Positions 1 through 9,477 are shown, counted from the first letter of the stretch. The stretch: DNA of 64,000 nt from Dyadobacter crusticola DSM 16708 (GCF_000701505.1 NZ_JNJB01000005.1:372001-436000); one strand, 5' to 3'. Notes: generated by a model from the letters alone, not told the origin. Numbers and translations are program-made.

Positions 1-1
1 T

Positions 2-1144
2 TACGGCGCTGACAGACAAAGGGAGATCAATGACTTTGAGAACTTCGATATCGTGCTGACCTCCTACGGCACGTTGCTTTCAGATGTGAATTTTCTCAAA
101 AAATTCATGTTTAACTATGTGATTCTAGATGAATCGCAGGCAATCAAGAACCCTGAATCGCAGCGGTATAAAGCGGCGAGACTGCTGCAATCGCGCAATA
201 AACTTGTGCTGACAGGTACGCCGGTGGAGAACAATACATTCGATTTGTACGGGCAACTTTCGTTCGCATGCCCGGGATTGCTGGGCAGCAAAACACAGTT
301 TAAAAACCATTTCTCCGCGCCCGTCGACCGGTTCAAAGACAACGAGCGCGCGCGGGAATTGCAGCGGCGGATCAATCCTTTCATTCTCCGGCGGACGAAG
401 AAGCAGGTTGCTACGGAACTGCCGGACAAAACCGAGATTGTGCTTTATTGCGAAATGGGCGAAGAACAAAGGAAAGTTTACAATGCGTATGAGCTGGAAT
501 TCTTCACATTCCTGAATACTCGCAATGAAGTGGATATACCGCGGGAAACGCTTCACATTTTGCAGGGACTGACCAAGCTGCGGCAGATATGCAACTCTCC
601 TGCATTGCTCAATGATGATCTGTTTTACGGAACTGCATCTGCAAAAATCGATGCATTGGTGGAGCAGATAGAAAGTAAGTCGCCACAGCACAAGATCCTT
701 GTTTTCTCACAGTTTGTAACCATGCTCGACCTGATCAAAACGGAACTGATCAGCAGGGACATTGAATTTGAGTACCTCACAGGCCAGACCCGCGACCGCG
801 AAGCCCGTGTGACGAACTTTCAGAACAATGAAAATGTGCGCGTTTTCCTGATCAGCCTCAAAGCAGGCGGAACGGGCTTAAACCTCACTGAGGCGGATTA
901 TGTGTACCTCGTGGACCCTTGGTGGAACCCCGCTGTTGAGAATCAGGCGATAGACAGGAGTTACCGGATCGGACAGAATAAAAACGTGATTGCGGTAAGG
1001 CTGATCTGTCCTGATACGATTGAGGAAAAGATTATGGAGTTGCAGAAAACGAAAAAAGATCTCGCCAACGACCTGATCAAGACGGATAATGCAGTTTTAA
1101 AAAACCTTAGCAAAAATGACCTGCTGAGCCTGGTATCGCATTGA
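2..1144 (+). CDS. SNF2-family DEAD/DEAH-like helicase, C-terminal part (5' end outside window)
   Basis: The frame is open from base 2, so the gene begins upstream of the window; about 380 C-terminal residues are present. Visible helicase motifs are a DESQ Walker B variant near base 130, the LTGTPVENN motif III region near base 210, and the C-terminal RecA lobe with SLKAGGTGLNL and the motif VI segment ending AIDRSYRIGQ near base 960. This arrangement is typical of bacterial SNF2/RapA-like ATPases that translocate on duplex DNA and remodel protein-DNA complexes; bacterial members often carry an N-terminal SWIM zinc finger, which cannot be checked here. The gene ends 3 bp before the end of the convergent chitinase gene, leaving no room for a terminator. 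Family assignment is firm, cellular role unknown. Confidence 0.93.
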   Translation, partial: YGADRQREINDFENFDIVLTSYGTLLSDVNFLKKFMFNYVILDESQAIKNPESQRYKAARLLQSRNKLVLTGTPVENNTFDLYGQLSFACPGLLGSKTQFKNHFSAPVDRFKDNERARELQRRINPFILRRTKKQVATELPDKTEIVLYCEMGEEQRKVYNAYELEFFTFLNTRNEVDIPRETLHILQGLTKLRQICNSPALLNDDLFYGTASAKIDALVEQIESKSPQHKILVFSQFVTMLDLIKTELISRDIEFEYLTGQTRDREARVTNFQNNENVRVFLISLKAGGTGLNLTEADYVYLVDPWWNPAVENQAIDRSYRIGQNKNVIAVRLICPDTIEEKIMELQKTKKDLANDLIKTDNAVLKNLSKNDLLSLVSH

Positions 1145-1147
1145 TTT

Positions 1148-2290
1148 TCAATCCAGGTTCCTGCTGATTTCATTAAGGAGGTATTCTTTGGGATCACTGA
1201 AATATTCCCAGAAGAAGATACCGGCTAAATTGTGCTTTTTGATGTATTTACATTTCAGCCTGATCGATTTTTCGTCTTCGTAAGTGATCAGGACTTTTGT
1301 TGAATCGTTGAATAAATAAGGCGCTTTTGCCTTTTTATCATAATATTTTTTGTACCCGTTCTGGTTGATCAGTGTATCTTTCAGCTTCGTATAGCCGCCT
1401 CCCTGAACTGACTTTACCCGGGCTTCTCCTAGTCCGTTGTTTTTAGCCGAAGCAGCCTCCCATCCTTTTCCGTAGAATGCAGCTCCCAGCACAATTTTGC
1501 TCGCAGGTACCCCCGCTGCCATGAAATTCCTCACTGATCGATCGGCCGAAGAGCCTTCTGCATCGTAATCGTACAAATTAGTGTGGTGGCCAACAGTCCC
1601 ATTCCTGCCGCCGTAATCGTAAGTCATGATGAAGATGTAGTCTGTAAAAGCTTGCACGAGGCCCATTTCAGTATTCTCCAAAAACGATTTGGAACCTCCT
1701 ACCGCAGTGGTAAGCTGGAACTTCCGTCCTTTTTCCTTTTCCAGCATATCGAGCTCAGCGCGTATCGCTTTGAACATCAATGTAAAATTCTGCTTATCCA
1801 CCGGTCGGTAAACATTGCCCTCTTCACCGGGCATGGCGGGATATTCCCAGTCAATGTCGACACCATCGAGATTGTACTGCCGGATAATATCGACACTGGA
1901 TTTCGCAAATTTCAAGCGGGATGATTCAGTAAGTACAGCATCAGAAAAGTTCTCACTCCACGCCCAGCCACCGATTGAAATCAGGATTTTGAGATCCGGA
2001 TTTTTGGTTTTCAATGCATTTAAATTCCTGAAATTGGTACTGTCCGTCGCAAGGTTGGTAAGTACCGCCAAACTATCCTTTACATCCACAAATGCGTAAT
2101 TGATATGCGTCAGCTTTTCAGCGTCAATCTCCCCCGTGTTCACCAGCCCGCGAAAGCCGCCTACATAGCCATTGACAACGTATTTTTTCTTTTGCGCAAA
2201 TGCATCACCCGGGCCTAAAAGCATCAAAGTGAGTGCAGCCGCCAAATGCACCGAACCAGCAACCAATCGCGTGAGGATAGATGTTTTCAT
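1148..2290 (-). CDS. Secreted GH18 chitinase-like glycosidase
   Basis: 380 residues with a signal peptide (hydrophobic core at 11-25, likely cleavage after FAQ at about 33). The GH18 barrel shows the strand-3 motif SIGGW at 105-109 and the active-site DxxDxDxE motif with D142, D145, D147 and catalytic acid E149. Family chemistry is substrate-assisted hydrolysis of beta-1,4-GlcNAc polymers such as chitin. The protein ends with the barrel and has no carbohydrate-binding module and no type IX sorting domain, so it is predicted periplasmic or released by another route. It lies 15 bp downstream of the FN3 protein gene on the same strand and is probably cotranscribed with it. Chitin as the actual substrate is inferred from the family; endo-GlcNAcase activity is possible. 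Confidence 0.9.
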   Translation of the reverse strand: MKTSILTRLVAGSVHLAAALTLMLLGPGDAFAQKKKYVVNGYVGGFRGLVNTGEIDAEKLTHINYAFVDVKDSLAVLTNLATDSTNFRNLNALKTKNPDLKILISIGGWAWSENFSDAVLTESSRLKFAKSSVDIIRQYNLDGVDIDWEYPAMPGEEGNVYRPVDKQNFTLMFKAIRAELDMLEKEKGRKFQLTTAVGGSKSFLENTEMGLVQAFTDYIFIMTYDYGGRNGTVGHHTNLYDYDAEGSSADRSVRNFMAAGVPASKIVLGAAFYGKGWEAASAKNNGLGEARVKSVQGGGYTKLKDTLINQNGYKKYYDKKAKAPYLFNDSTKVLITYEDEKSIRLKCKYIKKHNLAGIFFWEYFSDPKEYLLNEISRNLD

Positions 2291-2305
2291 TTAAATGATT
2301 TTTTA

Positions 2306-3772
2306 TTAATAAAGCCAGATCCGCCTGGATATTACTTCTTTACCACCTTCGATCACCACGATGTAAATGCCCGCAAAAAGTCCATTCAGATTGATTTCTG
2401 TTGGGATCAGTGTCGTTACCTCCTTCTGCTTCCTTCCTGAAATATCGAAGACCGAAATCCGGCATTTACCCGTCAGCCTGGCATTCACAACCAACGTGCG
2501 CCCGAAAGTGTAGATGCTATTCTCGACCTGCGGATCCTTTGTGCCTGTGATAATGGAACCGGCGCGAACAATCGAAATCAAGCTATAAGGTGAGCTGCCT
2601 CCTGCATTCACCGCCTTGATCCGGTAGAAATAATCTACCTTTTCGAGCTTGGAAGTATCCTGAAATTGTGAAACCGCAGCCGGTACCGTGCCGATTTGCA
2701 CAAAATTTTCGTCCGCTGCCATCGCCCTTTCTATAACCACTGAAACTGCATTGCCGGTAACGGGAGTCCACCTGAGCTGCACAATTTGTGGGGCGAGCGG
2801 TACGGCGTTGAAGTCGGCGGGCCGGTCGGGAACCGGAATATTAAATGTCCGCACTGAAATTGCGCCGCTATAAGGTGAGGCGCCGGCCGCATTGACCGCA
2901 CGGACCCGATAGTAGTAAAGCGTGCCTGCAATGAGACCGGTGTTTTGATAAGTCGTCACGTTGGCAGAAAGGTCAGCGATTTTGGTGAAAGTGGATCCGT
3001 TGGTGGATCGTTCCAGCTGATAGCCTGTTTCGTTGTCCGACCGATCGGCCCAGGCTAGATTGATCTGAGTCTGAGAAATGGCAGTTCCGGTAAGACTGTC
3101 CGGAGCAGCCGGCGCCACCTGCAAGGTTACCGCGAGAACGATGCTGGTGTAAGCAGATTTCCCGGCTGTGTTTTTGGCAAGTACACGATACCAGTACCGT
3201 GTGGCTGGTTTTAAGCCTGTATGCTGATATATAAGAGTGTTTGCAGCGACGTCTGCAATCTTTTCAAACTTCACACCATCGATGGAGCTTTCCACTTCGA
3301 AGGCAGTTTCGTTATTGGCGTTGTCTGTCCATGCGAGGTTTATTTGGTATCCCGAAACTGGTGTAGCAACAAGCGCAGAAGGCGGTTTTGGAACCGTAAC
3401 AACAGGCGGCAGGGTCGTAGCAGAGGCTACATTGGAATAAACAGAGTACCCGTTCGCATTTTTAGCCCGCAGCCGGTACCAGTATTTCGTAGCAGCAGTC
3501 AGACTGTCATGAATGTAATTAACAGCGTTAGATTTTAAATCAGCGATTTTAGTGTATTTGACCCCGTCAGTCGCACTTTCCAGCTCAAATGTGATTTCAT
3601 CGGCAGAATTATCGGTCCAGCTTAGATTGATCTGGCTGGGCGATACCGCCACGGAGGTAAGGTTGGAAGGCGCCTTCGGAATGGCGAATGCAGATGCATT
3701 CACTGCAACTGCCAGTCCGGCCAGCGTAAGCAGCAATGCGGCAAAGCAACCTGGAAGAACAAGTTTTCTCAT
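2306..3772 (-). CDS. Secreted protein with four FN3 domains and a type IX sorting domain
   Basis: 488 residues. A signal peptide (about 1-30) is followed by four fibronectin type III domains at roughly 35-120, 130-217, 222-308 and 315-405, each starting with a P.AP..L pattern and containing a repeated NLSWTDN/NLAWTDN strand and a YWYRVxAxN strand. The last 75 residues (from about 415) look like a type A Por/T9SS C-terminal sorting domain: a conserved ISVFDISGR-type strand, then GLFAGIYIVVIEGG and a basic end. No catalytic domain is visible, so this is probably an adhesive or carbohydrate-binding surface scaffold. It precedes the GH18 gene by 15 bp, which suggests a joint role in polysaccharide attack. 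The four FN3 units are similar and probably arose by duplication. Confidence 0.88.
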   Translation of the reverse strand: MRKLVLPGCFAALLLTLAGLAVAVNASAFAIPKAPSNLTSVAVSPSQINLSWTDNSADEITFELESATDGVKYTKIADLKSNAVNYIHDSLTAATKYWYRLRAKNANGYSVYSNVASATTLPPVVTVPKPPSALVATPVSGYQINLAWTDNANNETAFEVESSIDGVKFEKIADVAANTLIYQHTGLKPATRYWYRVLAKNTAGKSAYTSIVLAVTLQVAPAAPDSLTGTAISQTQINLAWADRSDNETGYQLERSTNGSTFTKIADLSANVTTYQNTGLIAGTLYYYRVRAVNAAGASPYSGAISVRTFNIPVPDRPADFNAVPLAPQIVQLRWTPVTGNAVSVVIERAMAADENFVQIGTVPAAVSQFQDTSKLEKVDYFYRIKAVNAGGSSPYSLISIVRAGSIITGTKDPQVENSIYTFGRTLVVNARLTGKCRISVFDISGRKQKEVTTLIPTEINLNGLFAGIYIVVIEGGKEVISRRIWLY

Positions 3773-3811
3773 ATTTTAGTGACAACTCAATAAGGGGGTA
3801 AAACGCGGGTC

Positions 3812-4714
3812 TTAAAGCCAGCCTCTTTTCTTGAACCAGATATAAATACCACCTGTGATTGCCGCCATAAGGATCATCACTGCGGGATACCCATATCTCC
3901 ATTCCAGCTCCGGCATTACCTTGAAGTTCATTCCGTAAATACCTACTATGAAAGTCAGCGGCATGAAGAATACGGAAAAGACGGTAAGTACCCGAACAAT
4001 GTCGTTTGTCCGCTGTGAGGAAATGGAAAAGTAGATCATTACAAGCTGGTTTACGTTCTCGAAAAGCGTATCGTAGATGCTGTGCAGCTTGACGTAAAGG
4101 TCGCGGGTATCTCGGGTGTAGGTATTGGATTCTTCCGGCGAGTCGATCCTTTCGATGATATCATGAGAAAGCATAATTACGCGCCGGGTCACTTCCACTT
4201 TTCTCCGTAAATAATACAGCCCTTTCAACAGCAGCGTATTGCGGTTTTTCAGGAACATATTTTCCTCATAATACTCGATGTCGCGGGTAAGCCTGGCGGA
4301 GGGCTGCTCGTAGGTGCTCAGACAAACTTTCACGATCTCATTAACCAGCTGGTGCGTATTTTCACACGCATGCTGGCTAAACCGCGTCTCCTTAATCTGC
4401 TCCGGGCCCGACCATGCGTGCTTGTGCAGGGTGATTACCCTGTCTTCAAACATAAAAATCGCCACCTTGTTTGTCAGTTCCGTTACCGTATCGGCTTCAA
4501 CGGAAGTCTGCTCAGCGTGTACCCTGAAAATGATAAAAGCGTAGCTGCCCACGTACTCGAATTTCGGTAAGTGGTCGGCTTGCAGCCAGTCTTTTATCGA
4601 CGATTCGTGCAATGCATATTTGCTGGTCAGCTCGTCAAGTTCTTTTTGATCGGGATCTATTATATCCAACCATTCAAAGGGGTGCTCTGAATGGTCGGTA
4701 ATACTTTGCAGCAT
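3812..4714 (-). CDS. corA: CorA-family magnesium/cobalt transporter
   Basis: 300 residues, of usual CorA size. A long soluble N-terminal region with the alpha-helical funnel is followed by two C-terminal membrane segments; the signature GMN sits at 261-263 (YGMNFKVMPE) at the end of TM1, and the protein ends with a basic KKRGWL tail. CorA forms homopentameric inner-membrane channels for Mg2+ (Co2+, Ni2+). It lies 54 bp downstream of the NDH-2 gene and 39 bp upstream of the FN3 gene on the same strand, so it could be part of a longer transcript, but no functional link is obvious. Zn2+-exporting ZntB-like members share the motif, so ion choice is not settled. Confidence 0.93.
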   Translation of the reverse strand: MLQSITDHSEHPFEWLDIIDPDQKELDELTSKYALHESSIKDWLQADHLPKFEYVGSYAFIIFRVHAEQTSVEADTVTELTNKVAIFMFEDRVITLHKHAWSGPEQIKETRFSQHACENTHQLVNEIVKVCLSTYEQPSARLTRDIEYYEENMFLKNRNTLLLKGLYYLRRKVEVTRRVIMLSHDIIERIDSPEESNTYTRDTRDLYVKLHSIYDTLFENVNQLVMIYFSISSQRTNDIVRVLTVFSVFFMPLTFIVGIYGMNFKVMPELEWRYGYPAVMILMAAITGGIYIWFKKRGWL

Positions 4715-4768
4715 AGGGTTTAATTGAGGAGAATAACACTGTTAGATTTCATCTGGCAGTTGGCATGG

Positions 4769-6031
4769 TCACTCTTCTGGCTTGGTATCAAGTATAAAGC
4801 GCAGCGACTGATCCCGGGTGAAAAATGCGACGATCCAGTTGTAAAGCGTTTTAACCTGATTACGGTAGCGGATAAGCGAGAATAAATGCACCACCAGCCA
4901 TAGAAAGTAAGCTATAAAACCTTTGAAATGCAAACCGGGCAGATCTGCCACTGCCTTATTGATCCCGATAATGGCCATTGACCCTTTGTCTTTGTAAGAA
5001 AACTCAACGAGCGGTTTCCCTTCCTGCAACAGGCGCAGGTTTTTAGCCAGGTTCCTGCCTTGCTGAATGGCCACTTGCGCGAGTTGCGGGTGACCGTTCG
5101 GGAAGTCAGTGTCGCCTTCCATCAAGCAGATATCACCCAGAGCATATATGTTGCTAAACCCTTTTACTTTGTTATGCCGATCGACAAGCACGCGCCGCCC
5201 ACGTCCGAATACCTCCTTAGGCAGGCCAGGCAGCTCAACGCCCACTACGCCGGAAGTCCAGATCAGCGTCTCAGTTTCGATCGTTTTTCCATTTGCAAAC
5301 GTGACTACGCCATTGTCATAATCCTTCACGGCGTGATCCAGCAGCACCTTGATCCCGAGCCCTCTCAGCTCTTCCAGTGTTTCTTCCTGCGCTTTTTTGC
5401 TCATCGGATTAAGTACGGTAGGTAGCGCATCAACGAGGTATATTTCCACTTCGTCGCGGTTCAGTTCCGGATAATCCTTCTTGAAAATGCCTTTGTGCAT
5501 CTCTGCAAGCATACCCGATATTTCTACGCCAGTGGGACCGGCTCCCGCCACCACAATGGAAAGTACCCTCCGCCGCTCGGCCGGATCGGTGATCTTGGTG
5601 GCTCTTTCCTTGGTTTTCAGTACGTGGTTTCTCAATGTCAATGCATCCTTGACCGTCTTCATGGAAACCGCATTCTTTTTCACGTTCTCCATTCCGAAAT
5701 AGTTGGTTTCGGTTCCGGTGGCAAACACCAGGTAATCATAGTACAATTCCCCCGTATCTGTAATAACGCGGTTCTCGGCAGGAATTACCTCTTTAAAGGA
5801 GCCGAGACTGAACCGCAGATTTGATTTTTCCTGAAAAAACTTCCTGAATGGATAGCTTATATTGGAAGCTTCCAGAAATCCGGTCGCGACCTGATAAAGT
5901 AACGGCGGGAAAAAATTGTAGTTATTCTTATCCACCAGTGTAATGTCAAATTGCTTGTCTTTGGCCAGCTTCTGCGCCAAATTGATACCAGCGAAGCCTC
6001 CGCCGATGATTACTACCTTCTTCGTAGCCAT
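4769..6031 (-). CDS. ndh: Type II NADH:quinone oxidoreductase (NDH-2)
   Basis: 420 residues from the ATG at 6031. The FAD-binding Rossmann motif VVIIGGGFAGINLA lies at the extreme N terminus, and the second nucleotide-binding motif (VVAGAGPTGVEISGMLAEM) is near residue 170, the order expected for a two-dinucleotide-binding flavoprotein. The C terminus has a hydrophobic segment (FIAYFLWLVVHLFSLIRY) and an amphipathic tail for membrane association. NDH-2 passes electrons from NADH to quinone without pumping protons. The frame continues 32 codons upstream to an ATG at 6127, but that extension lacks conservation-like features and precedes the Rossmann start, so I prefer 6031. It is divergent from the SDR gene across 254 bp. 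Confidence 0.92.
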   Translation of the reverse strand: MATKKVVIIGGGFAGINLAQKLAKDKQFDITLVDKNNYNFFPPLLYQVATGFLEASNISYPFRKFFQEKSNLRFSLGSFKEVIPAENRVITDTGELYYDYLVFATGTETNYFGMENVKKNAVSMKTVKDALTLRNHVLKTKERATKITDPAERRRVLSIVVAGAGPTGVEISGMLAEMHKGIFKKDYPELNRDEVEIYLVDALPTVLNPMSKKAQEETLEELRGLGIKVLLDHAVKDYDNGVVTFANGKTIETETLIWTSGVVGVELPGLPKEVFGRGRRVLVDRHNKVKGFSNIYALGDICLMEGDTDFPNGHPQLAQVAIQQGRNLAKNLRLLQEGKPLVEFSYKDKGSMAIIGINKAVADLPGLHFKGFIAYFLWLVVHLFSLIRYRNQVKTLYNWIVAFFTRDQSLRFILDTKPEE

Positions 6032-6207
6032 GTTTTGTCGATTTAGAATCTTTTTTGCCCCGTGATCAATATAATTGTGCCGGGACATTTTGGGGTGCAT
6101 ATCGGTATTAGCAAATGCACTTTCCATATCAGAAAACCTGGCCCTGACTGTGAAATTCTTTACTCATTACAGGAATATCTGCCTGACACTGATCAACGTC
6201 AGCACAG

Positions 6208-6240
6208 TTTGGGCAACTTCCGGCACGTGGCATATCGTTT
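6208..6240 (+). promoter_or_regulatory. Possible Bacteroidota-type promoter for the SDR gene
   Basis: TTTG at 6208-6211 is followed after 21 nt by TATCGTTT at 6233-6240, an imperfect match to TAnnTTTG. It would leave a leader of about 40 nt before the ATG at 6286. Weak call from sequence match only. Confidence 0.3.
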
Positions 6241-6285
6241 TTGAAGGGGGTGGCTTTCGCATTTATCAACATAAAAAACCTTATC

Positions 6286-7143
6286 ATGAATTACGACATT
6301 GATACCAAAGGGCAGACGCAGGACAAGCAGCCCGGAATCGAACAGCAAATGGATCCCGCACCGATAATCATCCGTGAAAATTACCGCGGAAGTGGCAAGC
6401 TGCAGGGAAAAACAGCCCTGATCACCGGCGGAGACAGCGGAATCGGCCGCGCAGTAGCGGTGCATTTCGCAAGAGAAGGCGCTGACGTGGCTATTGTGTA
6501 TCTTGATGAAACCCAGGATGCCGCTGAAACCAAATCTCTGGTGGAAGCAGAGGGGAAAACCTGCCTGCTGATTCAGGGAGATATCCGGAATGAGGCTTTT
6601 TGCAAAGATGCCGTAAGCCAAACAGTGCGCGAGTTTGGAAAATTGAATATACTGGTCAACAATGCGGCCGAGCAGCACCCTAAGGATGATATCCGGGAAA
6701 TAACGGCGCAGCAGCTTTCAGACACGTTCTCTACCAATATTTTCTCATTCTTTTACTTCACGCAGGCTGCGCTGGAACATCTGAGTGAGGGAGATTGCAT
6801 TATCAATACCACTTCTGTAACTGCATACCACGGCAGCCCGAGCCTGTTGGATTATTCTTCAACAAAAGGCGCTATCGTAGGTTATACCAGATCACTGGCA
6901 GGCAGCTTGTCGGAGAAAGGTATCCGCGTAAATGCAGTTGCGCCAGGCCCGATCTGGACACCATTGATCCCCGCCACATTTGATTCGGAACGTGTGGAGA
7001 AATTCGGAAAAGATACTCCTATGAAACGCCCCGGACAGCCGAGTGAAGTTGCAACTTGTTACGTTTTCCTGGCAAGCGACGATGCTTCATACATGAGCGG
7101 GCAAGTACTTCACCCCAATGGCGGGCAGGTTGTGAACGGCTAG
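6286..7143 (+). CDS. SDR-family oxidoreductase (YghA/GSP39-like)
   Basis: 285 residues from the ATG at 6286; an in-frame TTG at 6241 is less likely because the extra residues are not family-like. A roughly 40-residue N-terminal extension precedes the NAD(P) motif TGGDSGIGRA, then the NNAAEQHP segment and the catalytic Ser...YSSTK (Tyr-x3-Lys). The extension, the length and a C-terminal MSGQVLHPNGG are typical of the YghA / general stress protein 39 subgroup of short-chain dehydrogenases, with poorly defined aldehyde or polyol substrates. A perfect 10-bp stem with a T-run follows 28 bp after the stop. Monocistronic by layout. Confidence 0.9.
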   Translation: MNYDIDTKGQTQDKQPGIEQQMDPAPIIIRENYRGSGKLQGKTALITGGDSGIGRAVAVHFAREGADVAIVYLDETQDAAETKSLVEAEGKTCLLIQGDIRNEAFCKDAVSQTVREFGKLNILVNNAAEQHPKDDIREITAQQLSDTFSTNIFSFFYFTQAALEHLSEGDCIINTTSVTAYHGSPSLLDYSSTKGAIVGYTRSLAGSLSEKGIRVNAVAPGPIWTPLIPATFDSERVEKFGKDTPMKRPGQPSEVATCYVFLASDDASYMSGQVLHPNGGQVVNG

Positions 7144-7171
7144 TCCGGATACCCCAGCAACGATCATCTTT

Positions 7172-7203
7172 GGAATTCCGGACTGGCCGGAATTCCTTTT
7201 TTT
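7172..7203 (+). terminator. Intrinsic terminator after the SDR gene
   Basis: Perfect 10-bp stem (GGAATTCCGG at 7172-7181 and CCGGAATTCC at 7187-7196), a 5-nt loop and a 7-T run from 7197. It ends inside the stop region of the convergent response regulator. The left flank has no A-run, so it looks unidirectional. Confidence 0.85.
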
Positions 7204-7582
7204 ATTCCAGCTGCTGAACTGCGGCTTCAATACTGCTGAGCAGCTGTGCCTGGCGGTAAGGTTTTGTAATGTAGCCCGCGGGGTGGGTTTCAGACGCGCG
7301 CCGGACCGTTTCCTGGTCCATATAAGCAGTAAGATAAATAATCGGGATGCCGGATTTGATTTCGCGGACCCGGAGCGCGGTGTCAATGCCGTCGATATCT
7401 CCTTTGATGTGAATATCCATAATGATCACGTCCACCTCCTCACTATTCACGTAGCCGAGTACTTCCTCACTATTGTCGGCAATGCCCACAACTTCATACC
7501 CTGCCTGATCAAGCGTTTCTTCAAGCCCCATTGCCTGAATACCTTCATCTTCGACGACCAGAATTTTGATTGATTTCTTCAT
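7202..7582 (-). CDS. Single-domain response regulator
   Basis: 126 residues from the ATG at 7582; the longer open frame to 7753 runs back into the kinase gene and is not used. It is a bare receiver domain: acidic pair E11-D12 (VVEDE), phosphoacceptor D56 (VDVIIMDIHIKG), a conserved Thr/Ser strand (IIYLTAY) and a lysine in ITKPYR. No output domain follows, as in CheY/Spo0F-like proteins. The motif around the acceptor resembles receivers paired with HisKA_2 kinases. It lies 14 bp downstream of the TPR kinase gene, making that kinase the likely phosphodonor; output probably goes through a protein partner or back through the hybrid kinase. Confidence 0.92.
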   Translation of the reverse strand: MKKSIKILVVEDEGIQAMGLEETLDQAGYEVVGIADNSEEVLGYVNSEEVDVIIMDIHIKGDIDGIDTALRVREIKSGIPIIYLTAYMDQETVRRASETHPAGYITKPYRQAQLLSSIEAAVQQLE

Positions 7583-7596
7583 AGTGCAACTTTTTC

Positions 7597-9468
7597 TCAG
7601 GCAGCTTTTACCTGCTTGCCCGCATCGACCGGGGTGGGAATTTCCATTATAAATGTCGTTCCTCCGGAAACGTCCACCCTGCATTTCGCATCGAGTTGTC
7701 TGGCAAGTACCTGCACCAGCTTCATCCCAAATGACCCGGAAGGCTTCTTCCACTTTTCCAGGCTCATGCCCGGTCCATTGTCGACAATCTGCAGGAATAG
7801 CACACCAGTGGATTCTATTCTTGGCTCCATCCGGGATTCCATCTGGGATTCCAATATAACAGATAATCGCGGTTCAGTGGTGGTTTTATAAGCATACTTG
7901 AAATAATTGGTGACCCACTCGTTGACAATCAGCCCCGCAGGCATCGCGATATCAATATCAATTTCCATAACAGAAACTTCCACACGCAAATCCAGGTCGG
8001 CAGGCGCAACACCAAAGCTCTGCATAACGCTGTCGATCAGATTACCCATATACTCCTTCATATCCACCAGGTTGACTGCATCTTGCCTGTACAAGCTTTT
8101 GTGTATCAGCGACATAGCTTCAATGCGCTGCTGCCCCGCCTGCATACTGCTCCTTGCATCATCATCGGTCAGCCGGCTGGACTGCAAACTGAGCAAACTG
8201 GATACCGTCTGCAGATTGTTTTTCACGCGGTGGTGGAGCTCTTTCATCAGTACTTTCAGCTTTTCGGCCTGCTCATTGATCTTTGCATTGTTACTTTCAA
8301 GCTCCTGGTTGGCCCTGGAGATAGTCCGGTATTGAAAAAGCATGAATACAGACAGCAGCAAGAACACTGAAAGGCCGGTTAGCGCCCAAATCGTTTCCCG
8401 TGTCTTAACTTTGTTGATCTCACCCAGCGTACTGATCTGCTGGTCTTTTTTCCCGGCCTCGTATTGCTCCTGCATCTCCCCTATCTGCCGCACGTTCTCC
8501 AATACACGAAGCGAATCGCGGATCTCAATGTACCGGGTATAAGCCTCTAATGCATCCTTATAGCTGTTCATTTTGTTCAATGCGCGATAGAGGTAGCGGT
8601 TTACCTCCATTTCACGGAAGGGATTTTTCAGGTCTTGGGTGATCTTCAATGCCTCTTTCAAGTAGCGAATGCAGTTCTCCTGGTCGCCTTCGCCCATATA
8701 CACCTGCGAAAGCCACGTGTAGGAGTAGGTGAGCGACAATTGCTGGTTGTATTTTTTAGCAAGATCAATGCCTTTGGTGACGTAAAAACGCGCTTGTTCC
8801 AGCTCACCCCTTTTCACGCAAGCCTGCGCGATATTGTTATAATACCCAATCCTTTGTTTTTCAAAACGCTCCGAAGATTCGGCGAGTTTAAGCCCCTCGA
8901 GATGCATTCTCAGTGATTTGTGGATCAATGCGGTATCTTCTCTGTCAGAGCCCAGGCCCTGCGTAAACATCGCTTCGAGCCGCGCCATATAAATCACGGA
9001 GGCAGTGTCCCTGTTCTTCCTGGCAACGGACATACCTTTGTCTACCGAGGCAAGCGCCATGCTATAATTGGCTTTTTCCTTATGCAAATTCCCGATTACC
9101 GCGTAAATATCCGGGATTTCGCCGGTCAGTTTCCACTTCTCGGCGTCTTTCAGTGCCAGTATAGCCATTTGCATAGCCTCTTTGTGGTTGCCAAGCCGCC
9201 ACAATGCCTGCGCATGATAGCGGGTTCCGCGCACAATTGCACGCGCATCATTCAGCCGCATTCCTTCTTTTTTGATCAATGCAGCTATCCAGCGCAGCGA
9301 ATCGGGCGAGCCTGTGGTGAAATTGTCGGCTTTTTCAAATAAATCATTGAGCTGTGTGGTGCGCAGCTTTTTACCGGTCATTGAAACAACCGGTTCAGCC
9401 GCAGCTGTAACCAGATTTGCTGCGAAAATGAAGACAATAAGAAAGAGTGATGTAAGAGATCTATGCAT
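7597..9468 (-). CDS. TPR-containing HisKA_2-type sensor histidine kinase
   Basis: 623 residues. An N-terminal signal or anchor (about 1-25) is followed by an extracytoplasmic region of TPR-like helical repeats (about 45-345; for example the ALWRLGNHKEAMQMA unit), one membrane segment near 358-380, a short coiled coil, and a kinase core of the HisKA_2/HWE-like class. The phosphoacceptor motif ELHHRVKNNLQ places the likely phospho-His at 413 (H412-H413), followed by an ATPase domain with IVDNGPGMS and SFGMKLVQVLARQL. Such kinases are frequent in Bacteroidota. It starts 9 bp after the hybrid kinase stop and is followed 14 bp later by the response regulator, giving a three-gene operon. The signal is unknown. 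Confidence 0.92.
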   Translation of the reverse strand: MHRSLTSLFLIVFIFAANLVTAAAEPVVSMTGKKLRTTQLNDLFEKADNFTTGSPDSLRWIAALIKKEGMRLNDARAIVRGTRYHAQALWRLGNHKEAMQMAILALKDAEKWKLTGEIPDIYAVIGNLHKEKANYSMALASVDKGMSVARKNRDTASVIYMARLEAMFTQGLGSDREDTALIHKSLRMHLEGLKLAESSERFEKQRIGYYNNIAQACVKRGELEQARFYVTKGIDLAKKYNQQLSLTYSYTWLSQVYMGEGDQENCIRYLKEALKITQDLKNPFREMEVNRYLYRALNKMNSYKDALEAYTRYIEIRDSLRVLENVRQIGEMQEQYEAGKKDQQISTLGEINKVKTRETIWALTGLSVFLLLSVFMLFQYRTISRANQELESNNAKINEQAEKLKVLMKELHHRVKNNLQTVSSLLSLQSSRLTDDDARSSMQAGQQRIEAMSLIHKSLYRQDAVNLVDMKEYMGNLIDSVMQSFGVAPADLDLRVEVSVMEIDIDIAMPAGLIVNEWVTNYFKYAYKTTTEPRLSVILESQMESRMEPRIESTGVLFLQIVDNGPGMSLEKWKKPSGSFGMKLVQVLARQLDAKCRVDVSGGTTFIMEIPTPVDAGKQVKAA

Positions 9469-9477
9469 CCGGGGCTA

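Noticed and set aside
6032..6127. N-terminal extension of NDH-2
   Set aside because: The Rossmann motif begins directly after the ATG at 6031, and the extension resembles non-coding sequence.
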